A DNA stretch of 64,000 nt from Patella vulgata (Eukaryota; Mollusca; Gastropoda; Patellidae). The translations under genes and the position numbers were made by a program. The notes under the pieces are model-generated. The model searched no databases. It was not told where the DNA came from and was given only the letters and a program-made list of their open reading frames with translations. The stretch is from the NCBI RefSeq assembly GCF_932274485.2, contig NC_065887.2, positions 44,039,201-44,103,200 on the forward strand. Reading direction: 5' to 3'. This document shows, piece after piece, positions 43,272 to 53,200 of the stretch (position 1 is the stretch's first letter; each line of letters starts with the position of its first letter).

Positions 43272-45795
43272 CTGGAATACAAAATAAAACTTACCGGTTA
43301 ACGAAATTGATATTAAGGAACCAAGTATCCAAATTTGGTTAAATATCCGCGGTTACGTGTGTGTTACGTGTGTGGTGATTAGTAATTTTAAACGGAAGTC
43401 ACGGTGGCTCAGTGAGTAAGGCGTTGGTTCGCTAACCTGGAGGTCTCGTGCTCGATGTCTGCGTTGGCCGAGAAAAATCATCGGGAATTTCCGGCATGGT
43501 TCCCCCTTGCCAGCGGTGCAGGACAGGGCCTGACAAGTGACAACGTATAGTCGTTCGGATGAGACGAGAAACCGAGACCCCGTGTACACATTGGCGTGCA
43601 CGTAAACTATTGCCACCCAAATTTACGTGAAATTATGCCATTGGTTGGGTTTGTGGAGGTCAAGAGAAACGGACTAGACTGGGATCCCACGCTTGAACTG
43701 GATACGGTGAAGTCCATTAAAAGCCTAATCTGTGTTGAGTCAACCACTCCCTTTCCCCGATTTGGGGAGAGGGAGGGCGTGATGTCTAAATGGGTAGCGC
43801 ATGCGCGCTGTATCATAAGGTCTGCTATTGAGTAATCTGGCGTCGTTTCGATTCCCCGATTGTACGTGGCAAGAAGTAGGGTCGCCTGTCCAACCTCGTG
43901 GGTTTTCTCCGAGTCCTCCAGTTTCCTCCCACTGCTAAAGATCCCTACGCGCAATCGAATTATTGAAATATAAATATAATATGTTATTCCTGAAATGACC
44001 TAGTTTAGGTCGAGTGGACGTTAAACCTGATTTTTGTCCTCTCTTTCTTGATTTATTAACTAGAGTGTTTAACTACAATGTTTAACTAGAGTGTTTAACT
44101 ACAATGTTTAACTAGAGTGTTTAACTAGAGTGTTTAACTACAATGTTTAACTAGAGTGTTTAACTAGAGTGTTTAACTACAATGTTTATTTTTTTAACTA
44201 GAATATGTATTTTTTTAAATACACTATTTATTTGATTCTACTATGAAAATAATACTTCTCATCTATCGATGTATAATGACGTAGATAACTTACCGTCAAT
44301 TCTATTTCTCTCTTGCCATTGGCTATTTTACCACAACTTGGGCAGCCGGGGCATGTCTTACCGCGCCATTCAAAAAAACTACTTGGAGTCTGAATTTCAC
44401 CTGGTGCACATTGTAAAATTGTACACGTGACATAAGGACATCTCTCCTGGTAAATTATAACATGTCGTTACCAAGCAACAAATATACGACCAACAATACA
44501 AACATTATGGCTCTATGACGATATATATAATGCCTTACGCCACTATAAGAGGGCTGGCTGAAAAGTTCTAAGTCTAAAAAGGGTAGATCAATTGCCACCA
44601 CCTAGTACAGTCATTGAATGAATCATAGACAGTGTTATTATTGTCCTTGTTCCAGTCCTTCTTGTGAACCTACCAATTAAAATCACCAGAAATGGAGAAA
44701 ACTTGCTATAGGGCAGTCATCAAGTACCTGCAACTGAAAGGATTGACCCCAACACAGATATATACCGTGGTATCCGCTTTAGGATATAATGCCGACGTGG
44801 TCTCCACTTAAGGGGATGATGCCCTTTCCTTCTCCACAGTAAAGAAGTGGGCTGTGGAATTTAAGCGTGACAAAGAGAGCCTTGACGATAACCCGCGTCC
44901 TGGAAGCCTTGACGATGACCCGCGCCCTGGAAGCCTTGACGATAACCCGCGTCCTGGAAGCCTTGACGATAACCCGCGTCCTGGAAGCCTTGACGATAAC
45001 CCGCGTCCTGGAAGCCTTGACGATAACCCGCGTCCTGGAAGCCTTGACGATAACCCGCGTCCTGGAAGCCTTGACGATAACCCGCGTCCTGGAAAGCCAT
45101 TTACAGTAACCCTTCAAGAAAACATTACACGGGTCCATGACATGGTGATGGCTGATCGACGAGTGGCCATTCGACATATTGCCAGTGTTGTGGGCATCTG
45201 TAATGAGAGGGTTGGGTATATTATCGCCAACGAGGTCGGAATGACGTAGGTTTCTGCAAGATGGATGCCAATGCGGATCAGAAACGTGTCAGATTCTTGA
45301 CGCACCGTTTTGAAGCAGATCCTGATAATATTTTGACAGATTTGTAACCATGGATGAGACCCGTTTCCAAAATTCAAAAAGGAATTAGCCGGTCATCATT
45401 TTCCTAGTAATAAACGACTTTTTTGGGTACCCGAATAAAATTTCTTCCTGACTGGCATCAAGGGCTTGCAACATCACTGGCAAAGTGTGGACACCATCTA
45501 CTTTATATAGGTCTTTCAGATATAGGCTTAGAACTTTTCGGCCAGCCCTCGTACATCATTTATCATAACGAAAAACGATCAGGTTAATAAGTCGAATTAA
45601 TTTTTGACCTAATTAGACAATGCAGTTCGACCGAACAATTTGTGCTTATGCTACTAAATATCTAAATATTTAGTAAAGCAAATAATGTTCTTAGATTCGA
45701 TAACCACTTACATCATTTCGAAGACTTTTGGCAATAGCAGCGCCATACACTGTACAAAAAAGAAAGAAAAACATATGTATGGAAACGGTGTTCAT
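43101..45795 (-). CDS. Small secreted protein with two six-Cys repeats (3 exons)
   Basis: Three exons in phase 0, joined by GT-AG introns, encode 135 residues. Exon 1 is a signal peptide. Exons 2 and 3 each carry one copy of a Cys repeat with spacing C-x4-C-x4/5-C-x16/18-C-P-G-C-x2-C: CPYVTCTILQC...CPGCPSC and CPVTRCAFPGTC...CPGCAYC. One repeat per exon with equal phase suggests exon duplication. I do not recognise the family; the CPGC-x2-C end is faintly like antistasin or VWC modules. A secreted, disulfide-rich product such as a mucus, matrix, inhibitor or defence peptide is inference. The introns hold SINEs, a mariner relic and a short tandem repeat. The open frames are too short to be found without the splice sites. 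Confidence 0.78.
43397..43608 (+). mobile_element. SINE family A, 3'-truncated
   Basis: CACGGTGGCTCAGTGAGTAA (A-box region), GGTCTCGTGCTCGATGTC (B-box region), GGCATGGTTCCCCCTTGCCA and GGCGTGCACGTAAAC are present, then the family sequence stops. It lies downstream of nothing coding, in the flank or intron of the six-Cys gene. Confidence 0.85.
43773..44048 (+). mobile_element. SINE family B, near full length
   Basis: The head (GTGATGTCTAAATGGGTAGC), GTTTCGATTCCCCGA, the core and GAGTGGACGTTAAACC with a TCCTCTCTTTC tail are in order. It lies in intron 2 of the six-Cys gene. Confidence 0.88.
44055..44192 (+). repeat. GTTTAACTA(G/C)A(G/A)T tandem repeat
   Basis: TTAACTAGAGTGT and TTAACTACAATGT units of about 15 bp alternate nine or ten times. 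Confidence 0.9.
44294..44446 (-). CDS. Six-Cys gene exon 2: first repeat
   Basis: The 51 codons begin ERCPYVTCTILQCAPGEIQT and reach TCPGCPSCGKIANGKREIEL-T, between TTTACCAG and ACG|GTAAGT. Both splice sites are canonical, though the pyrimidine tract is weak. Confidence 0.78.
44546..45553 (+). mobile_element. mariner-family transposon, inactive, in gene intron
   Basis: Inverted ends AGGGCTGGCTGAAAAGTTCT (left) and AGAACTTTTCGGCCAGCCCT (right) are bordered by TA. A plus-strand transposase relic begins at 44692 with MEKTCYRAVIKYLQLKGLTP. It continues with a first stop after DVVST, a linker with an eight-fold 27-bp repeat, KPFTVTLQENITRVHDMVMA, a second helix-turn-helix and TMDETRF near 45351. 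The 3' half, with the last catalytic residue, is mostly deleted. It sits in intron 1 of the six-Cys gene. Confidence 0.9.
44878..45093 (+). repeat. 27-bp coding repeat, 8 copies, in mariner transposase
   Basis: Eight in-frame copies of the codons for SLDDNPRPG (one has DDD and CGCCCT) sit where ordinary mariner proteins have one ESL-DDPRPGRP linker between the two DNA-binding helix-turn-helix units. Copies are nearly identical. Confidence 0.95.
45712..45795 (-). CDS. Six-Cys gene exon 1: signal peptide
   Basis: The 28 codons MNTVSIHMFFFLFCTVYGAA then IAKSLRND end at GAT|GTAAGT. The hydrophobic core and the small residues GAA form a good signal peptide with cleavage near residue 20. The start was chosen as the Met at the beginning of this hydrophobic run. 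Confidence 0.78.
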
Positions 45796-46094
45796 CTGAT
45801 TAGGAACAGGATTAGTGCGTAAGAAATGAAATTTTACCAGTAGTGATTATTAAAGCTGTTAGAATATAAACACCGTTCATGATGGTCGTCCTCGTCTTTG
45901 TCCTCGTCTTCAAACAGTGTACTATATCTATATAAATCTATACTTCTTTCCTTATATTTATACGGTGAGATTAGAAACATGCATTATGGGATATTCACAC
46001 GTACTACCATAGTCACTCGGTCAATATGGCGCTGGTTCAATAAATAGGTCTCGCCTCTTCAATTCCGTTCTCTAGCTTCTCTTTCTTTGTCTGT

Positions 46095-46200
46095 GAGGCA
46101 CGAAATAGCGCCCAGTCCATCGGATAGTATATAAATTGACAGTACGTTAAAGATCCCCTTATGACGTAAAGAAGCTCACGTTAAACATCATATGGTCCCA
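46095..46200 (+). repeat. Possible SINE 3' fragment
   Basis: GTACGTTAAAGATCCCCTTA and CTCACGTTAAACATCATATG recall SINE tails, with CACGTTAAAC near the end, but other matches are weak. Confidence 0.35.
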
Positions 46201-46608
46201 GCCCCCCCCCCCCATTTTACACGTGACGACAGAACACTGACTCACTTAGATCCTTTTATCTATAGCAAAACCATAGACCGACCTAGTGATAGTCACGTAT
46301 TTACACAAGTGTTTCTTGATAGTCTTCAAAACCACAGAAAACAATTGAAGAACTGGTTGTATATTGTTCGGGAATAGTAATGAAATATGTAGATGGTTTT
46401 AATCATAATAGTGTTATAATTGTTATAGTGTATCTTTGTATATATTTTATGATATAATTTTTGTTAAAGTAGTAATTGACAAATGTCCGAATTGATATCT
46501 CACTAATCTTTCAAGTCTTTTAACTGTTTGGGTTTATAATTAATGTGAAGATATACATTACGTAATTATAGTTAACACGCGTTCTTGCTATGTCGATATC
46601 TTCTGTAT

Positions 46609-47106
46609 TTAAAGTAGCTAAATCTCTAACTCAATATCATCAAAAATCTTCGACATTGAAAACACGAATTATTTGTCAATTCAAATCAACATTTGTCTTG
46701 TGATCTTACAGGGAAAAAATGGGCTTCTGATATCCAATATTCAAGACAAAATAAACATTTTACCATTCGTGTAAATGCGTTTCGGCGTCATTTGGAATAA
46801 GGGACTCAAAGAACAGGGCTAGACATATTCCACAAGTCATGTCAAATGGTGACGCTATATTCTTATCTGGAGAGCGTGCGCAATGAATACCATCGGTGTA
46901 GACTGGAAAAACCAGACGCTAAAGATTGCCATTCACATGAGACTTCTGGCGTATTTCGCCGAACATAACTGATTAGAAATTACAGTAAAAATAGAAACGA
47001 TTGAATGTAAATCAGTTTATATACATTCATATTACATTATTATATGCGTTGCGACCCATTTTTGTCAATTTCTAGGTGACAAATATTAGAGATTTAGCTC
47101 CTTTAA
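46609..47106 (+). mobile_element. TTAA-flanked non-autonomous DNA transposon, copy 2
   Basis: This is the full-length partner of 9824-10325. Its left end, AGTAGCTAAATCTCTAACT, is the inverse of its right end, AGAGATTTAGCTCCT, with few changes. TTAA lies at both borders. Confidence 0.75.
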
Positions 47107-48424
47107 ACATCTGTTTCGTATGTGCAATTTAACATTTTATCAAATATTATTATATAATTATTTTAATCCTAAGGTTGTATATATGTTCTATATTCTATTG
47201 TAATTTTAGTCTGGTGACCGACTCGCCCTAGTCATACCTATCTCGTTATTGTGACCGTTAACCAGTTATTTATTTATTCCAGGTTATTGTCGTTAGTGTT
47301 GGAATAAGCTACAAACCCCAGAAAACAGCACTTTGGCATAATGATGATACGCTGGTAGCAAAATTCCGGATTCACGTGCGCTCGGGGAGAAAATCGGAAA
47401 CATATGATTCTTACTTTTTACGAAAAGTCTATTTGCGTACAACTTTAGGAAAATAATCCACCCAAATCGGCCTGGGCATAAAATGTTACAGGCGTTCTGG
47501 TTTTTGTACTTTTCGACACTTTTTCGGCGTGCACCACAAATGCTTTTCAGCTATTAGACCATCGACAAAAAGTAAATTCCAATGTTGGGAAATTCTAATC
47601 GTGAAGACGTCCATAATTGAACCACCCCCAAAAGCTAAGCTAGATCAGCGCATTTACTAACTGCACGAAATGTGTTGCAAAATGTTCAGCAAATTCACAT
47701 GTATCAAGAATGACCATCGTGAGACATTTTCGGTGGTAAGGTATTTATTTACCCAATTATCCCAATAATAACTAAAAACTACCAAATACTACCTCATTAT
47801 TGTGAAAAACTGCCATAATACTTCAATTATATTGGGTATTATTGGGTAAACTACCTGCCGTCCCATCCGGACGTTCCTAATTACCTAACCAAAGGATTAT
47901 CGCACGAAACCTGTTGCAATTCGTTCAGCATAAGAATAACAATGGCCAGGATAGTGCGGTATCCCAGCCAGAAATCTAATTGCTCCACCCGAAAAGCTAA
48001 TGTACATTACCACATGACTAACGTATAAAAATGTATCTGAAAACCATCAATGTATTCAAAAGAATCATAAATGGCCACTCCCAGGCATATTTAGTGACGA
48101 AGTACCCCTGCCACTCGGAACTGTACAAACTGTAAATCGGACCGTCGTTCCCAACAATAATTAACTCACCGTGCTCACTGTAACCCTTTATAGCGAGAAC
48201 GAACGCATCTCTAATTGTTGACCTTAGTGGATCATGAAACATTGACAAACGAGGACGTATATACCAGTCTTTTTAGCTGCTCACTGACTCTTAAATACAG
48301 AACATTTGAGACATGTCACATGACACAATTATATAAATGACAGGTTACTAAGATGTTTATTTCTGGCGAAGTTTCAATGCGGATTCTCTCGTCGTTATTA
48401 AGGAATAAAAATCAACCAACTAAA
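47107..48424. other. Intergenic, no gene seen
   Basis: A short repeat of CCCAATAATA/ACTACC type near 47750-47850 forms an imperfect inverted repeat. A 76-codon open frame at 48018-48248 (minus) has no recognised domain. Nothing else is supported. Confidence 0.4.
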
Positions 48425-49450
48425 ACTCAAACCAAGCACCTGTTAAATTTCTCAGATATTATCAATCTTAGTCAACGGCCCTACTCACAGGTGATCTCAG
48501 CTCTCTATTATCACACAAACTAAAATCTGTATCCAAAACCAAACCTAAGAACTATGATGATTATATCGCCAGCACCAGAATCTGCAATATCATCTCGAAA
48601 TACCCCAAAACAACCCAACAACCACACCAGACGAGAAAGACCTTAAGGAAGACAAGGCCATCACCACAGTACCAGCGGGCGAAGAGACGGGCACTGTCAA
48701 CACTCACAAGGTCAATCAACCTACACACGGATAACGAAACACCCTATTTCTGATCATCACAACCCAAACACCCGAAACACGCCTGCCACCATCAAACCCC
48801 ATTCAAAGCCAGGTTACATGTCTGCTCCCGGGACTCTGTCTACTACCCAACACGTCTTTCACCACCAAAACCCGCCCAAAGCCAGGTTGCATGTCTGCTC
48901 CCGGGACTCTGTCTACTACACAACACGTCTGCAACCATCAAAACCCGCCCAAAGCCAGGTAACATGTCTGCTCCCGAGACTCTGTCTACTACACAACACC
49001 TCTGCAACCATCAAAACCCACCCAAAGCCAGGTTACATGTCTGCTCCCGGGACTCTGTCTACTACACAACACGCCTGCAACCATCAAACCCGCCCAAAGC
49101 CAGGTTACATGTCTGCTCCCGAGACTCTGTCTATTCTCACTTGACTCCTAAGTGTTTTGTAATAACATCAACGTAATCCCGTCTCCTACGATGTTGTAAA
49201 CTTGGTCAAGCGCCCCTCCCCTCCTTACTATTCCACCCAAACACATAGCATAATGACATTAAGTTCACCATCGGAACAGAAAGAGACAACAGTCTTCCCT
49301 TTCTAGATGTCATTGTCCGAAGAACCAACAAATCGCTCCAAAGTTCAGGAAACCAGCCCACAACAATCAGTATCACTATTACAAACCCAACCACCCGTAT
49401 CAGACCAAGAAAACCACCATCACGACAATCGCTAACCATTTAACCTCAAA
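48425..49450 (+). mobile_element. Penelope-like retroelement fossil
   Basis: Broken plus-strand coding traces resemble Penelope-like reverse transcriptase: an NLSQRPLL-type region near the start and, near 49290-49320, a SLPFLDVIVRR motif followed by an FRKPAHNNQYHYY-like stretch. Several breaks are present, no end repeats were found, and the element looks old. A 72-bp minisatellite has grown inside it. Confidence 0.6.
48806..49140 (+). repeat. 72-bp minisatellite, nearly 5 copies
   Basis: CATGTCTGCTCCCGGGACTC plus TGTCTACTACACAACACG and AAGCCAGGTTA recur at 72-73 bp. Divisibility by three leaves frames open. Confidence 0.93.
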
Positions 49451-50171
49451 CTGTTGATCAACACCACAAAAGTCTACAGCATACAATTCAATGGCCGTAC
49501 ATCCTACCAAACCAGACGAGTATGTTGGATCTTAAAAAAATCATGGTGTTGTGTATGTTTATGGTTACTTATAATTTGATGATGCATTTAGAGCGCGTAA
49601 AGTTGAGGATAACTTAAAAAGGGCGGCTTTATTTTGAGGTCGGATACCAAAACTAAATCGTCCATAAAAAAAACTGCACAAGGTAGATTGGGGTACTATG
49701 TACATACCTCCTTACAACAAAGCAATAATCATTTGTTTCGGATTTTTTTCCACGGGTTGAAGTGTCTCCTACCAGCTTATGACCGGTGTTTAAAAGCCTG
49801 TCGCGTTATATATTATACAATAGATCCAATTATGTCGTTTTACGTGTCATTTTATTATTTATTTTATCTTTTAACCTACTTCATAAATCAAACTGATTAT
49901 TTTATATTTTTAAATGTTGTATATATATATTATGATAATCTTACCTATATATTAAACATACTTCCATACATCACCTAAATCTTAAACGGAAATAATTTTA
50001 TTACTCTAATTATAAATCATAATCTTATCTTTTAACCTACCTCAACAATTCACTTTATCTCAAATTGGCCTGAATGCCTATAATCGTGTATATAAATATG
50101 AATATTAATCATATCTAAACGGTTTATATTTAAATAAGTTGTACAGGTTATACAGGCATAATCTTTTTAAA
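49451..50171. other. Upstream flank of the VWC-like gene
   Basis: AT-rich DNA without transposons. No TATA box can be assigned with confidence. Confidence 0.35.
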
Positions 50172-50205
50172 ATGTTGGCTGTAATTTTTCTGATAGCATT
50201 GGCTG
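50172..50205 (+). CDS. VWC-like gene exon 1: signal peptide
   Basis: ATG TTG GCT GTA ATT TTT CTG ATA GCA TTG GCT G, then GTAAGT, gives MLAVIFLIALAG. It is short but strongly hydrophobic, with Ala/Gly at the end, and one base carries over to exon 2. Confidence 0.78.
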
Positions 50206-53200
50206 GTAAGTATGCTATTCTATTTTGTTTGTCTGGTTTCCAATGGTAACACTTGATTGCAAGTATATACTGTTCCATCAGTTGTTTTGTCGGTTTTCTG
50301 AAGCTAGTTTTGACCAGGTTTCATGATCGACCAAATAAATTTGCCGAATCGATTCGTTCTAGGGTTGACGCTTTTCTCGATTTTGTTAATTCCATTGTGT
50401 TTATGGGATTAGAAATTTACATTGGCGTGCACGTAAAAGATCACTTGGCAGTTGGAATTCGATATAAGAATAGCTCGTAGCGCCGCTGCCCGGGCAAATT
50501 TTCCCTCGTAACACATTGTATGACGTATTATTCTAGTCGAGGCAGAACAATAGGGGTTAAACCCCATTTACACCGTAGTGATATTATTATGTCTTTTTCC
50601 TGTACACGAGGCATTATTCGGATGTCTACCTGTCTGGATACAGACCACCAATATTCGGATATAGCTCACCCTCCATATTCCTGCTCATTTCTGGATTGGC
50701 TTCTGATACTTGAGCTTTTGAGTGAGTTTGTATATTCTTCCCGTTCAATCAAATCTATCCCAAGTACAGCAACATGACAACTTTTCGTTTAATCTGGAAT
50801 CTTGCCTAAGACTTTGTACAGTGATTTAAGGTATTAAAAACGATGAAAGTATTGTTCGTCTCCAAACAGTATTGTTTACATTGTAACCGTTTTGATAGCC
50901 TCGTTCGTCACGCAATTAGTTTTTCTGCAATATTCTGCTATGCACTGGTTATTTGGGCATAATAAAATCTGAGTCATGACGTAACGTTATGTAAACATAT
51001 TTGGTCCAGTGTGGAGCTATGTTTAAAGCGTAATCAAATTGTTACGCAGTTAGCTATTGGTTGTTAATCGAACTATTGACCAGTCATAATTTGGAACAGA
51101 AATTTGCTTCCATTAAAGTAGTGTTTAGTGGGATTAGGTATAATCAAACAAAGTGATAACACTGTATGATAGATGTTTATATTTACAGGTCATCTAGTTA
51201 CAGGTCATCTAGTTACAAGTCATCTAGTTACAGGTCTTCTAGTTACAAGTAGTAACATTGTATGATAAATGTCTATATTTACAGGTCATCTAGTTACAAG
51301 TCATCTAGTTACAAGTGGTAACACTGTATGATATATTTTTATATTTACAGGTCATCTAGTTACAAGTGCCAACACTGAATGTATATATGATAGAACGGTA
51401 CATCATGTCGGGGATGTGTGGACGACTGTAGAAGGGTGTAATACGTGTAGATGTACTGCTACTGGAATGATCTGTTCCTTCCAAGATTGTGACAAACAAA
51501 GATTTGGTGAGCTTACCTTCTTTAAGTCAAGTTCGCATGATCGCTTTATTTAGCTACCTGAAGATTTACACGTGGGCCAGGTTACATTTACACACGGCAC
51601 TTGTTTTAAAGGCTCTCTATTTCAGATTTAACTGTAAATAACAAAAAAAAACATATTGGTCGAGATTAGGATGAATGAAACATTCATGTCCCAGCAATCA
51701 CCATTTAGGATCATCTCTGTATGAAATGAACCTAGAATATATCTGATAATCTTAATCTTTATATCCAGAAATTGTCCAATATATCAAAATAATTGAAGGA
51801 TGTTAACTGGTTTAATTAAATGAAACTGTAAACAGAGTGTGACGTCATTTCGCTGATATTCATGTTAACTTCCTGGTCTGTCCATCTTAGAACATGAATA
51901 TTCATCAAAATCTGACAGAACATGAATATTCATCAAAATCTGACAGAAAATGTAGCTCTTCATCGATTCACGACTAAATATTGCCATGTAAAAGGATGGT
52001 GGTATTGGGGGTAGGGGTCTGAAAAAAAGCGTAACGACAATTCCTACGCACTATTTGTGGGGTAGTTAAGGTAGGGTACTAGCCTAGCTACAAATGTCGT
52101 ACGCAAGTACAAATAGGTTCAAACGCACAATTGTCAACACATATCATTACAGTTTGTATTGAAATAAGTAATTCTATCACAAATAATAGTGAAGACTGAA
52201 CCACTAAAATAGTTACTGAACAGTTTTTCTTTGTGGTAATTATGCGTTCTACATTTCTTTTAATGTAAGCCGCCATGACACCAGCCAGATGAAATCTGGC
52301 CAAATTTCGCGTAACAGTTGTGTTTCATCAAATCATATAATTATGCGGTAAGACTTCACCTTTATTTCAATGGAAATTGGTTTATTATATATTAAGCTAT
52401 GTGCAGTACAGTTTGGAGTCAGTTTATGTGTAAATAAAAGGGGCTATAGGTTAGTAAACTTTTTGTAGTCATTTAACTAAAAAAACTTGCGCAAAGGAAC
52501 TCCGTAGAACGAGCCACTACTGTGGCTGGATTAAGGCGGAAGACATCAGTAGTGGAACCATTTCTAGGTACTAGCCATGCTTCTCTCTAGGCAGATACTG
52601 GGTTTATTCCACTCAAAGAAAGATGAAATCGACACAAAAGAAAATTACTATACAAAATTTTAATAATCTAATTCCTCCTTATCTTGAGAATCTCATAAAT
52701 CTTGAACCAACAAATATATTATTCCCCTCGATACGAAGATAAAGTAAAGAAATTCGATGTGGTACTGAATTTTTTTCCTAAATCATTTATCGCATACGAG
52801 AGTGGCGCAAACTCAATACATCAGATAGAAACTCAATAACTCTTAAAATATTCTCTGATCATCTCTTCAAATCAGATATAAAAATTCCACCTTTTTACTA
52901 TAACGGTCAACGGAAACTCCAAATGATCCATAGCAGACTTAGACTACGATGCTCTGACCTGCAGGGTCATAAATACCTCAGACATGTTGCTGACAGTCCC
53001 GCATGCCTTTGCGGTCATATATTTGAAGATCCCGATCACTACCTCCTACTCTTTATATTTAAATGCACGAAAGGAAACCATAGACAATATGATCTCAAAA
53101 ACATTAACTGTCTTCTGTTCGGGTCCTCAACCCACTGTACAGATGTAAACAACAATATTTTTAACCAAGTCCACAAGTTTATTGATATGTCAAATATATT

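Noticed and set aside
44779-45177. 132-codon minus-strand frame with a KASRTRVIV repeat
   Set aside because: It is the antisense of the 27-bp repeat in the mariner transposase.
48018-48248. 76-codon minus-strand open frame
   Set aside because: It has plausible amino-acid composition but no homology I recognise, no splice partners and no second copy.
48818-49176. Open frames of MSAPGTLSTTQH type
   Set aside because: They come from a 72-bp minisatellite grown inside an old Penelope-like fossil.
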